Under the pieces are notes generated by a model. It saw nothing but the letters and a program-made list of their open reading frames with translations. It was not told where the DNA came from and searched no databases. Below are positions 54,731-63,198 of a DNA stretch of 64,000 bases, piece by piece; within the stretch, counting starts at the first letter, position 1; each line of letters begins with the position of its first letter. The position numbers and the translations under genes are program-made. The stretch is from Eggerthella sp. YY7918 (GTDB lineage Bacteria; Actinomycetota; Coriobacteriia; Coriobacteriales; Eggerthellaceae): contig NC_015738.1 in the NCBI RefSeq assembly GCF_000270285.1, forward strand, positions 1,736,001-1,800,000, read 5' to 3'.

Positions 54731-55987
54731 CTATAACATGTAACGTGCGTCTATGATGGTCGCTCCAGATGCCTGCTCAGCAAGGTTCGAAAACTCAGGC
54801 CAAGCAGTAGTTATGACTAATACATCGGAAGCCGTAATGACATCTTCAAGTGTGTGTGCATACTCAATGCTAAAGTCGAAATAGCGCTTGAACTCGGAAA
54901 TAGCCAAAGGGTCGTATCCGCAGATATTCCGATAACCATCATTGATGAGAATTTCGATGATCTTTGCAGCCGGAGTATCGCGGGTGTCATCGCTTCCTGG
55001 TTTGAAAGAAAGACCACATATTCCAATATGATCATCCGGCGTTGCAGCAGCTTCAATGCGCTTTGCTATCGCACGAGGCATCGCATCGTTTACTGCAATA
55101 GTTTGACCAAGCATACAAGGTTCATATCCTTTAGCCTTAGCCCGGGCATATAAAGCATTAGTATCCTTAGGCAAACAATATCCCCCGTATCCACAGCCGG
55201 GGTATGCATACGAAGCCATATTGCATGTTGGATTTCCCCACCGTTTGTCTTCGTGAAGAATTCTAAAGGCTTCAGCGACTTGAATATCACCGATAGCATC
55301 CGCTATGAGACTCATCTCATTCGACCAACTAATAAGTGTTGCAAGAAGTGTATTGGAGAGGTATTTGATATATTCTCCAGTATTGAGAGAGACGGTATGT
55401 ACCGGACAAGAAAAGTCTGCATATAGTTTGCGTAGTACCTTTTCTGACTTGGTATCAGAAACTCCAAGAACAATGCGATCTGCTTCGGTTACGTCTTCCC
55501 AACAGTGTCCTTCACGCAAGAACTCAGGATTGTTCGCAATTCCAAGATGCGTGCCAACAATAAAACCCTGTGCCTCAATATGAGCAGCAACAAGTTCTTT
55601 AGTCGTCGAAGGAGGGACTGTTGATTTAGTTACAAGAACAGTAAACTTTTCTTTGTCGAGCACCGCAAGCGTCTGATCAATAGCGCTATAAAGGTACGTC
55701 AAATCGGCTTGCCCATCTTCACCGTAAGGTGTTCCAACGCAGTAATACACACAATCGCTTTTCGAAACGGCTTCTTCGACACTCACGTCAACAAAAAAGG
55801 TTTTATTGAGTGTTCGGGTTAATGCCTCATCCAATCCTGGCTCATAAAATGGGAGCTCTCCGTTAGAAATAACGTTTTTCCTCTCCTCATTTACCTCGAG
55901 TCCATAAACAGTAACGCCCGCTTTATCCGCAAACGCCACAGCCGTAGTCAAGCCCACAAAACCTAAGCCAAATACTGTGACTACCAT
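54731..55987 (-). CDS. UDP-glucose/GDP-mannose dehydrogenase family enzyme
   Basis: A 418-residue nucleotide-sugar 6-dehydrogenase. Cofactor motif VTVFGLGFVGLTTAVAFAD, VTKSTVPPSTTKELV, NNPEFLREGHCWEDV and the catalytic cysteine in GYGGYCLPKDTNAL, with the second domain ending in TTAWPEFSNL. It would oxidise C6 of a nucleotide-glucose to the uronic acid. The following gene is a UXS-like decarboxylase, and the pair overlaps by 7 bases. The nucleotide could be CDP instead of UDP because the CDP-glucose-forming enzyme is in the same operon; this is not provable by eye. Confidence 0.9.
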   Translation of the reverse strand: MVVTVFGLGFVGLTTAVAFADKAGVTVYGLEVNEERKNVISNGELPFYEPGLDEALTRTLNKTFFVDVSVEEAVSKSDCVYYCVGTPYGEDGQADLTYLYSAIDQTLAVLDKEKFTVLVTKSTVPPSTTKELVAAHIEAQGFIVGTHLGIANNPEFLREGHCWEDVTEADRIVLGVSDTKSEKVLRKLYADFSCPVHTVSLNTGEYIKYLSNTLLATLISWSNEMSLIADAIGDIQVAEAFRILHEDKRWGNPTCNMASYAYPGCGYGGYCLPKDTNALYARAKAKGYEPCMLGQTIAVNDAMPRAIAKRIEAAATPDDHIGICGLSFKPGSDDTRDTPAAKIIEILINDGYRNICGYDPLAISEFKRYFDFSIEYAHTLEDVITASDVLVITTAWPEFSNLAEQASGATIIDARYML

Positions 55988-57069
55988 AGGTATTCTCCCT
56001 CTTCATTCTCGTGAATGAACTGCAGGAACCGACCTACTCCTTCGTCTACTTTCACCATAGGTTCATAACCGAGAAGCTTTCTAGCTTTAGAAATGTCCGG
56101 ACAACGGCGTTGTGGGTTGTGAGTTAGATATGCGGCTTCATCAGAACGAGCGAAACGTACCTTGCCCGAATAATTCATGATGCGCATTCCCTCTTTCGCA
56201 TAAATGGAAGCAAGGTCAGAAATCGTTATCTCTGGTCCATCGATCCCAATATTGAAGTAGTCATACGCGCCATGGAGAAGGACTTTAAAATAACCAGTTA
56301 TAGCATCCGACACATAGCAAAACGTTCGTGTAGGTGAACCGTCGGAAAGTATTTCGATATCTCTATTGTGTAAAACAGCTTGAGCAAAATCGGCCACAAC
56401 GCGTTTGTCATTGATACGCATGCCGGGACCAAAATTATTAAAAGGACGAGCCACGCCTATAGGCATATTGTACTTTTGCGCATATAACATGCACATGGTT
56501 TCGCCAAAACGCTTCGATTCGTCGTAACATGCACGCGGCCCCGTCGCACTCACATTGCCCCGATACTCTTCATTCGTAGGAACATACTGAGGATCTGGGT
56601 CACCATACAATTCAGACGACGAGAAGAAGAGCAAACCCTTGATCGACTTTTTTGCATACAAATCTAGCAAGGCTCTCAAACCCCAAATATTTGCATCAAG
56701 CGTTTCAATGGGGTACTGGCGATAGAACGTAGGAGATGCAACAGAAGCCATGTGGATGATAAAATCTGCGTCAACCGCACCAGGAATTTCATCAAGGCGA
56801 TCAGAGATAATATCAAACTTATACGTTTCTATAAGGTCCTGTTCGGACACCCGATCAATCCAAGCAGGTTTACCTAACATAAAGTTATCGAGACCGATAA
56901 CTTTATGCACACCTAGGCTCTTGCCATGCTCGGCAAAGAAGTTCATAAAGTAATATCCAAGAAAACCAGCACAACCGGTAACAAGCACCCTGCTTCCTTG
57001 TAACTTATTCCTTTCTTCGGCGCTCAGCGCGCTATAGATACGTTGCAGATCCTGCTCTCTAATACCCAT
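55981..57069 (-). CDS. UXS-like nucleotide-uronate decarboxylase / epimerase
   Basis: A 362-residue extended SDR. Cofactor motif VLVTGCAGFLGYYFMNF near residue 28, FFSSSELYGDPD, active site CYDESKRFGET (YxxxK with the D-E-S-K-R context of UDP-glucuronate decarboxylases), and NFGPGMRINDKRVVADF. These match UXS better than CDP-glucose 4,6-dehydratases. The reaction would give a nucleotide-4-keto-pentose or xylose from the uronate made by the next gene. The ATG at 57069 is 25 bases from the end of the cytidylyltransferase gene. Confidence 0.82.
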   Translation of the reverse strand: MGIREQDLQRIYSALSAEERNKLQGSRVLVTGCAGFLGYYFMNFFAEHGKSLGVHKVIGLDNFMLGKPAWIDRVSEQDLIETYKFDIISDRLDEIPGAVDADFIIHMASVASPTFYRQYPIETLDANIWGLRALLDLYAKKSIKGLLFFSSSELYGDPDPQYVPTNEEYRGNVSATGPRACYDESKRFGETMCMLYAQKYNMPIGVARPFNNFGPGMRINDKRVVADFAQAVLHNRDIEILSDGSPTRTFCYVSDAITGYFKVLLHGAYDYFNIGIDGPEITISDLASIYAKEGMRIMNYSGKVRFARSDEAAYLTHNPQRRCPDISKARKLLGYEPMVKVDEGVGRFLQFIHENEEGEYLW

Positions 57070-57093
57070 GAACTGTCCTCGCGTTTCTTAATC

Positions 57094-57885
57094 CTAGTTC
57101 CAAATTTTCCAAGGTGCTTCGCCTGATGCCCAGAGCGCTTCGAGTTGACTTCGTTCACGCTGGGTATCCATGCAGCGCCAGAAGCCTTGGTGTTTATAAC
57201 AACCAAGCTTGCCTGCCTGAGCAAGCGCGGGCAAAGGCTCGTCTTCCAAAATTGAGTTATCGCCTGATATCATGTCGAACAACTCAGGTTCACACACCAT
57301 GAATCCACCGTTAATGACCGACCCATCAGTTTTTTTCTTCTCACGGAAACTGTTAACCAGGCCGTTTTCGTTAACCTCAATAACGCCTTTGCTCTGCTGC
57401 AAAGCAACACCAGTAAGCGTTACCACCGCTTGAGATCGCTCGTGATGAGCGAGCAAAGCATCTAAATCCACATCCGCCACACCATCGCCGTAGGTAAGCA
57501 TGAAACGCTCATCACCTATATAAGGACGAACACGTTTCACGCGACCAGCGGTCATTGAACCATAACCCGTATCGGCCACCGTCACCGACCAAGGCTCAGC
57601 TTCGGTGTTATGAACCTGTACCGTTTTTCCATCGCGATAGTCAAAGGTCACATCTGAGGAATGCAAAAAATAATCGTCGAAATACTCTTTGATAATATGC
57701 TGTTTATAACCGGCGCAAATTACAAAATCACGGAACCCTTGGGCCGAATAAATTTTCATGACATGCCATAAAATGGGCTTGCCGCCAATCTCAATCATAG
57801 GCTTAGGGCGAAGGTGGCTTTCCTCGGATATACGAGTGCCAAAACCTCCCGCCAATATGACTACTTTGATGTTCTGCTTATCCAT
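57094..57885 (-). CDS. rfbF: Glucose-1-phosphate cytidylyltransferase
   Basis: A 263-residue nucleotidyltransferase that makes CDP-glucose from CTP and glucose-1-phosphate. The signature VVILAGGFGTRISEESHLRP with KPMIEIGGKPILWHVMKIY, and MLTYGDGVADVDL are typical of RfbF/DdhA. The ATG at 57885 follows GGAAAG; in-frame ATGs at 57897 and 57921 lie upstream. It begins the nucleotide-sugar part of the cluster and is the best evidence that CDP-linked sugars are made. The C-terminus ends in EAPWKIWN, as usual for the family. Confidence 0.93.
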   Translation of the reverse strand: MDKQNIKVVILAGGFGTRISEESHLRPKPMIEIGGKPILWHVMKIYSAQGFRDFVICAGYKQHIIKEYFDDYFLHSSDVTFDYRDGKTVQVHNTEAEPWSVTVADTGYGSMTAGRVKRVRPYIGDERFMLTYGDGVADVDLDALLAHHERSQAVVTLTGVALQQSKGVIEVNENGLVNSFREKKKTDGSVINGGFMVCEPELFDMISGDNSILEDEPLPALAQAGKLGCYKHQGFWRCMDTQRERSQLEALWASGEAPWKIWN

Positions 57886-57964
57886 GTTTCTTTCCATTTC
57901 GATCCAATAGTTTCGTTTCACAAGTCGCTCTGTCGCTCTTCATCTCTAAAATTTTTTCCTCATG

Positions 57965-59635
57965 TCATCCAGCAAAAAATCGGAAATAGGGTGAATCTGG
58001 AGTTACGATTGCTTTAAAATTGCTCACCTGATTCGCACTCACTTCGAATTCCCCGAGATCCACCGTAGGCCGCACCGACGCTTCAATACCCTTATTCATC
58101 ACCTCGGTAATGCCGCGGGCAAATTCACACAGTGGCGTTACAGAACCAACTGCCAAACACACAACCAACGCCCATGCGGCAATGCGCGATGGCGATCGGG
58201 GCGACGCATGGGTTCGATCCGTAAGATGTTTCATCAAAAACGCGCCGCACATGAGCATGAGACAGAACAGAGCCGGAATAGATGCCCGGCAACAAAACTC
58301 ATACGCGCTGCCAATGTGTATAAAAGGGACGCACAAAAGCGTGCCTACCACGGCCCAAAAAAGCGGCGTACGCCAATAAGCAATACCAACGATCGCCGCA
58401 TAGATGCCCATTTCAAGCACAAGAAAAAGCGCAAACGCCCCTATCCCCACATCAGGGAGAAGCCCGATCATAGTAAGACGGCTTTCTGATGTTGCAACAG
58501 ATTGGTTGCAAAGGAAATAGGAGGCATACACCACAGCTGGTAGAAAAGCCATTACATTAACAGGCGACACAAAACTTTGCACCCATGCCTTAAAACCACC
58601 GGATGGTTTCTGCGCAAGCGCAGCAATAGCAAGCACAAGTGCGATCACCGCAAGTCCCACACCCGCATACGGACCTGCAGCCAAACAAGCCACGACGATA
58701 AGGGCGGAGCTTGCCAGACTTCGCGAAAGAAGTAGCATGCACGTGCAAAGCCAGGGAATCACCGTTTGATTAAACACCCAAAAAAGAAGCGTGGTGTTAC
58801 TCGAAAACTGATATGTTCCCGGTCGCGCCCACCATTCCAAATGAAGATAGATCATGCCACCAGCTGGATCAGACGAAAACATCGCCGTCTCGGGGCTGCC
58901 ATGCAACATGCGCAGTACTATCCCTACGATATCCATTCCTGAAAACAAAATGAGAAGAACAAGAGCGAACACTATAGCTTTTGTTGTAAAGGCCTTCAGC
59001 AGCACGAGAACGCACAGCTCCACCAAGAACACGCCTATAGAAGTCCAAGCCAACAACAACACATTGCCTATACCGATCGCAAAAGCAGCACTCCCGGTTC
59101 CAAGTAGCACCATACGGGCGAGTGCTGCTGGCACCATCCAATGATTGATGTAATACACAAGCGCTGCAGACCCATTGTCGTAGTAAATGGGCCAAGGCTG
59201 TTGAATAAGCTCTTGGAAAATGGTATTGCGGGCGGTCCAATCGGCACTTTGAGCCCACATACTCCCCTGTCCTCCAAGAAAGCACCATACAACCGCAACT
59301 ACCGCTAAAACCAGCAACATCTTTCGATTAAGATGCAGATCATCGTCGCCTTCACGGGTACCAGAAAACGGATTTGGAAGCTTAACTTTTCTCCACTGGG
59401 CCTCAGATCCCAACCATACAACTCGATTGAGTACGGGAGGATTCACGGCCAAAATCCCTGCCACAACGATTACAGCGGCAACAAAAATTCCTACCAATGG
59501 GCGAAGCCAAAACAGCGAAAATATCACCATAGGAAGCACTACATACCCAAACGCCCATGGGGCAAGAGTTCGCCAGTTTATGAGTATGCTCTGCCTCGCT
59601 TTATTTTCCTGCGTTGCTGCAAGTGATGCCATCAT
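57965..59635 (-). CDS. Polytopic membrane protein, function unknown
   Basis: A 556-residue protein with about 12-13 hydrophobic segments spread over nearly its whole length and a short extracytoplasmic tail (ASVRPTVDLGEFEVSANQ). I do not recognise the family. Aromatic-rich loops such as QPWPIYYDNGSAALVYYINH and the location between the LCP gene and the sugar genes suggest a glycan polymerase or GT-C glycosyltransferase. The ATG at 59635 follows AGTAGG at 5 bases; an in-frame GTG two codons earlier is less likely. Base composition is intermediate between the AT-rich cluster and the flanks. Confidence 0.6.
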   Translation of the reverse strand: MMASLAATQENKARQSILINWRTLAPWAFGYVVLPMVIFSLFWLRPLVGIFVAAVIVVAGILAVNPPVLNRVVWLGSEAQWRKVKLPNPFSGTREGDDDLHLNRKMLLVLAVVAVVWCFLGGQGSMWAQSADWTARNTIFQELIQQPWPIYYDNGSAALVYYINHWMVPAALARMVLLGTGSAAFAIGIGNVLLLAWTSIGVFLVELCVLVLLKAFTTKAIVFALVLLILFSGMDIVGIVLRMLHGSPETAMFSSDPAGGMIYLHLEWWARPGTYQFSSNTTLLFWVFNQTVIPWLCTCMLLLSRSLASSALIVVACLAAGPYAGVGLAVIALVLAIAALAQKPSGGFKAWVQSFVSPVNVMAFLPAVVYASYFLCNQSVATSESRLTMIGLLPDVGIGAFALFLVLEMGIYAAIVGIAYWRTPLFWAVVGTLLCVPFIHIGSAYEFCCRASIPALFCLMLMCGAFLMKHLTDRTHASPRSPSRIAAWALVVCLAVGSVTPLCEFARGITEVMNKGIEASVRPTVDLGEFEVSANQVSNFKAIVTPDSPYFRFFAG

Positions 59636-59710
59636 CGACACCTACTTTTACCGCAACGAAGAACATGCCGGCCGACTTTCAGCTTTTGGAATTCGCTCAT
59701 GTCGCTTTTC

Positions 59711-60979
59711 CTAGCTTTCCGTCGGTTCATTTTTGGACGAAGCGGCCAAGCGTTCGATCAACGCAGCTGGATCTTCTCCCGCGTCAACCACCTGCATCAT
59801 TTCTGCCCAAGCAGCCTCATCGGTAATAACATATGAAACGCCATCGATCGTAGCGGTAGAAGACGGCACCATACCTGAATACATTGTCTGAGATCCGGAA
59901 CTTTGGAATTTTTGAGCGAGTGCTACGATGTCGTTGACGTTGTAATCAGTCGTCACGCACTGAGCGAGACTCTGAATAGTTCCGGGAAGCTGCGTTGCGG
60001 GCATCGCCAGCACTTTGTCGATAATGGCCTGCAGCAAAATGCGTTGATTAGAAGTGCGGGTAAAGTCGCCGTCTTCATACGCACGCGAACGTGCAAACAC
60101 AAGCGCCTGCTCACCATTGAGTACTTGCAACCCCGCCTCGATAGAACCGCCGGCGTTCTCGTCATGTATGGCGACAGGAACCTCAACCTCAACCCCGCCC
60201 AGCGTGTCGATAAGCGAAATCAACTCGTCAAAATGAATTTCGGCATAGTGGGAAATCGACACGCCGGCAAAATCGGACACGGTTTCCACAGCAAGCGACG
60301 CACCGCCATAGGCATAGGCGGCATTGATCTTTTGGGTACCGTATCCTTCTATCTCGACCTTCGTATCACGCGGAATAGATACCATGGTCAGTTGCCCTTT
60401 TGTGGGGTCAACACGCAGAAGAATGTTCACGTCGGAGCGAGATGCCTCATCCCCCCGAGCATCTGAGCCCAAAAGCATGACATAAAACGAATCGTCTTCA
60501 TTTTGGACAGGAACAAGCGCTTCTTTCAACTCCCGCGCTTCGCTTTCATCTTCGAAGGAAAGTGCGGAGTTGATCGAGTTGATATATAAAGCTGCGGCAG
60601 TACCCACGCCCGCAAATATAAGAAGAAGCGCCGCTGCGATGCCAATGGCAATTTTCTTACCACGACCCATCTTCTTTTTTGCTGCATGAGAATAGGAAGA
60701 GTTCGAACGCGAATATTGCGTAACAGGTGACTCTGCACCCGAGCGATTTTGTTTTGCCGTGGCTTTCGGAACTACTTGAGACTCTCGATGAGAGCTAGAC
60801 GCCCTTTTCTTTGAAGAAGGGCGACCCCCCCCCCCCGGCTTCTCTACATAAGGGGATTGAATATCAGACCGAACGACATGAGTTGGCTGAACTGAAGCGT
60901 TCTGGCGTTGGGCATCGCCGCGCGGCGCACGGATGCCATGACGGCCGTACCCTTTTCTGTCATCGTTTGATATTCCCAT
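59711..60979 (-). CDS. LytR-CpsA-Psr family wall-glycan ligase with phase-variable N-terminus
   Basis: A 422-residue LCP protein that would attach a glycan to peptidoglycan outside the membrane. One membrane segment (about residues 109-132, IAIGIAAALLLIFAGVG), then the LCP domain: LLGSDARGDEASRSDVNILL, SIPRDTKVEI, INAAYAYGG and ALVFARSRAYEDGDFTRTSNQ. The cytoplasmic N-terminal about 100 residues are basic and low-complexity. A run of 12 G crosses codons 48-52 (P-G-G-G-G). A length change would shift the frame before the membrane segment, though the ATG at codon 104 (MGRGKKIA) could still give a shorter protein. The ATG at 60979 has a weak ribosome site. Confidence 0.88.
   Translation of the reverse strand: MGISNDDRKGYGRHGIRAPRGDAQRQNASVQPTHVVRSDIQSPYVEKPGGGGRPSSKKRASSSHRESQVVPKATAKQNRSGAESPVTQYSRSNSSYSHAAKKKMGRGKKIAIGIAAALLLIFAGVGTAAALYINSINSALSFEDESEARELKEALVPVQNEDDSFYVMLLGSDARGDEASRSDVNILLRVDPTKGQLTMVSIPRDTKVEIEGYGTQKINAAYAYGGASLAVETVSDFAGVSISHYAEIHFDELISLIDTLGGVEVEVPVAIHDENAGGSIEAGLQVLNGEQALVFARSRAYEDGDFTRTSNQRILLQAIIDKVLAMPATQLPGTIQSLAQCVTTDYNVNDIVALAQKFQSSGSQTMYSGMVPSSTATIDGVSYVITDEAAWAEMMQVVDAGEDPAALIERLAASSKNEPTES
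60825..60836 (-). repeat. Run of 12 G (minus strand) inside the LCP gene
   Basis: Twelve C on the plus strand. In the LCP frame it spans the last base of Pro48, three GGG codons and two bases of Gly52. Such tracts change length by slipped-strand pairing, so this gene is a candidate for phase variation. Confidence 0.8.
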
Positions 60980-61075
60980 AGGGGGCTGTATCCCGTTCTC
61001 TATTAAATCCTAGGCCTGCTCATCGCCACTTGAGCGTTAAGAAAAATGCCTGAGCAAAGCATATAACGTTTCGTT

Positions 61076-61104
61076 ATGATAAGGGTATGACTACGGTTTG
61101 GCAA
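61076..61104 (-). promoter_or_regulatory. Putative promoter of the LCP gene and glycan cluster
   Basis: Minus-strand TTGCCA (61104-61099), 17-base spacer, TATCAT (61081-61076). It lies about 97 bases upstream of the LCP start. The second poly-C tract is 22 bases upstream of the -35. Confidence 0.45.
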
Positions 61105-61125
61105 CATAAAAACAGTCAATGGAAG

Positions 61126-61137
61126 CCCCCCCCCCCC
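61126..61137 (-). repeat. Second 12-base poly-C/poly-G run, upstream of the LCP promoter
   Basis: Twelve C on the plus strand, 289 bases from the tract inside the LCP gene. Both tracts are followed by a similar stretch, GCAGCTTCTCCATA here and GGCTTCTCTACATA there, which suggests a common origin. Confidence 0.75.
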
Positions 61138-61210
61138 GCAGCTTCTCCATATCAACGTATGATCGTACCGTTTTTTATAACGCACGGTACACTACCTTCA
61201 ACAACCATAC

Positions 61211-61246
61211 GCAACCGCCCACGACAGAGGTGTCGTGGGCGGTTGC
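61211..61246 (-). terminator. Perfect 16-base hairpin after tatA
   Basis: GCAACCGCCCACGACA (61211-61226) pairs perfectly with its reverse complement at 61231-61246 around GAGG. It lies 57 bases past the tatA stop. A U-tract is missing on both strands, so its role as a terminator is likely but not certain. Confidence 0.5.
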
Positions 61247-61303
61247 GGGGCGCGGGGAGGGAGGGATCGCGCCGCCTGAAAAGAGAATAGTTGATTAGAT
61301 GAC

Positions 61304-61576
61304 CTATGCGGTCTGCTTAGCCTTTGCGGTAGATGCCTTCTTGGCGACGACCTTCTTAGGAGCCTCGGGCAGAGCCTCGACCTCTTCCTCGAGGTCTTCT
61401 TCCTCGACCGCAAGGTCAGCATTCTCGGCCTTGTCGGCGCCCAAACCGTCACGCAAATTCTTCACGGTCTTGCCAAGTGCGCTCCCAAGCTTAGGAAGGT
61501 TCTTCGGCCCAAAAATAAGCAGGATTACGCCCAAGATAATAAGAAGCTCCGGCATTCCCATACCAAAAATTTTCAT
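61304..61576 (-). CDS. tatA: Twin-arginine translocase subunit TatA/E
   Basis: A 90-residue protein with one N-terminal membrane helix (MPELLIILGVILLIFGPKNL), the family's amphipathic helix (PKLGSALGKTVKNLRDGL) and an acidic then lysine-rich tail (EEEDLEEEVEALPEAPKK, KKASTAKAKQTA). It forms the pore-building part of the Tat system, which would export the FAD reductase at 19549-21447. The ATG at 61576 follows GAGGAGG. tatC is not in the window. Confidence 0.9.
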   Translation of the reverse strand: MKIFGMGMPELLIILGVILLIFGPKNLPKLGSALGKTVKNLRDGLGADKAENADLAVEEEDLEEEVEALPEAPKKVVAKKASTAKAKQTA

Positions 61577-61749
61577 GCACGCCTCCTCAAGCGTTCAGCA
61601 GGTAGGCCCTTTGGCGGTACCCAGTCGGTGTAACGTGGCCGAGTATGACACCTTGCAAGCTCCCCTGCTATCATGCAAATGCGTGATTTTGGCGTAACCC
61701 CACGAAAAACGTTGTCATGCAAACGAATGACGCATCCCATTCGCGCAGA

Positions 61750-63153
61750 TCAAAGCCTCTCGATCATGCTGCGCCCCGCGAGGTAGCCCATCACGCTTGC
61801 CATCATAAGACCGCGCGTCCATCCGCTTGAATCCCCCAAACAACACAGGCCCTGAACACTCGTTTGGAACTGTGTGTCCATCTTCACTCGGTTGCTGTAG
61901 AACTTAAGTTCAGGCGAATAGAGCAGTGTTTCGCGCGAAGCAAACCCGGGGACCACTTCATCGACCGCCAAGATAAAGTTGATAATATTGGTCATGGCGC
62001 GATACGGCATCGCCGCGGTAATATCACCCGCCACTGCATCGGGAAGCGTCGGCGTGACATTCGACTGACGAAGTTCTTCGGTCCACGTACGTTTGCCGTC
62101 CAAAATGTCGCCGAAGCGCTGCACAAGAATATGGCCGTCGCCCAGCATATTGGTCAACTCTCCCACCTTCTGGGCATACGAAATAGGTTGATCGAAGGGC
62201 TCTGAAAAGTTTTGGGAACAGAGAACGGCCAAATTGGTGTTTTGGGACTTGTGCTCTTTATAGGAATGCCCGTTGACCACGGCAAGATCGCCGTCGTAGT
62301 TTTCCTGGCTCACAAAGCCGCCGGGGTTTTGACAAAACGTACGCACCTTGTTTTTGAACGGCAAAGGATAGCCCACAAGCTTGCCCTCGTAGAGCACGTC
62401 GTTGACCGTCTCCATAATCTCGTTACGCACTTCCACCCGCACGCCGATATCCACCGGCCCCGGCCCATGGTCGATACCATGCTGGCGGCACATCCTATCG
62501 AGCCAGTCGGCACCCCGTCGCCCCGTAGCAACTACCGTCTGATGCGCGTGCACTTCGCACGGCCCTTCGGAGGTCTGCACCACAACGCCCGCGCATACGC
62601 CGTCCTCAATGAGCACCTGGGTGCATTCGGTACGAAACCGCACATCCACGCCCGCCTCTTCAAGGTGGCGTTCGATGCGTGCGTACAGCTCACGCGCCTT
62701 TTCGGTGCCAAGATGACGCAGCGGACAGTCAACCAGTTTGAGACCCGCCTTGATAGCGCGACGACGGATGTCGTCCACCTCGGCGTTGCGCTCCGCCCCC
62801 TCTACATGCTCATCCGCGCCAAACGACAGGTAGATGCTGTCAACTTCTTCAATGGCCGCCTGCGCAACATCGCGACCAATCAGTTCGGGCAAATCGCCGC
62901 CCACCTCTACCGACAGCGAAAGCTTTCCATCTGAAAAGGCGCCCGCACCTGAAAACCCTGTTGTAATGCGGCAGGGTTCACATCCTACGCACGGGCCGCC
63001 AGATTGCTTGGGACACACGCGATCTTCGACGGCCAATCCTTTATCGACCATCGTGATACGCCCCGTAAAGCCGCCCTCAAGCAGCGCGAGTGCGCAGAAT
63101 ATCCCCGCAGGGCCTGCGCCCACAATAACAATGTCCGTATCAATACGCGACAT
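61750..63153 (-). CDS. FAD-dependent dehydrogenase/oxidoreductase
   Basis: A 467-residue flavoprotein with the N-terminal fold VDIVIVGAGPAGIFCALALL-like (DIVIVGAGPAGIFCALAL near residue 7) and a cysteine-rich loop CPKQSGGPCVGCEPC near residue 47. The C-terminus has GLCCLGDSSGWTRGLMMASV and MGYLAGRSMIE, the closing FAD region. It resembles the uncharacterised NAD(P)/FAD-dependent oxidoreductases whose N-terminus carries a CxxxxGG-CxxC loop. The substrate is unknown. It is cytoplasmic, with no signal peptide. It is 45 bases from the partial gene upstream, so the two may be co-transcribed. Confidence 0.85.
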   Translation of the reverse strand: MSRIDTDIVIVGAGPAGIFCALALLEGGFTGRITMVDKGLAVEDRVCPKQSGGPCVGCEPCRITTGFSGAGAFSDGKLSLSVEVGGDLPELIGRDVAQAAIEEVDSIYLSFGADEHVEGAERNAEVDDIRRRAIKAGLKLVDCPLRHLGTEKARELYARIERHLEEAGVDVRFRTECTQVLIEDGVCAGVVVQTSEGPCEVHAHQTVVATGRRGADWLDRMCRQHGIDHGPGPVDIGVRVEVRNEIMETVNDVLYEGKLVGYPLPFKNKVRTFCQNPGGFVSQENYDGDLAVVNGHSYKEHKSQNTNLAVLCSQNFSEPFDQPISYAQKVGELTNMLGDGHILVQRFGDILDGKRTWTEELRQSNVTPTLPDAVAGDITAAMPYRAMTNIINFILAVDEVVPGFASRETLLYSPELKFYSNRVKMDTQFQTSVQGLCCLGDSSGWTRGLMMASVMGYLAGRSMIERL

Positions 63154-63198
63154 GACTCTCTCCGATCTGCGAAAGAGGGCCCCAGAGCCGCTCTTCGT

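Noticed and set aside
61003-61185. A 60-codon frame upstream of the LCP gene
   Set aside because: Holds the poly-C tract as glycines and the promoter of the LCP gene; no ribosome site and no recognisable family.
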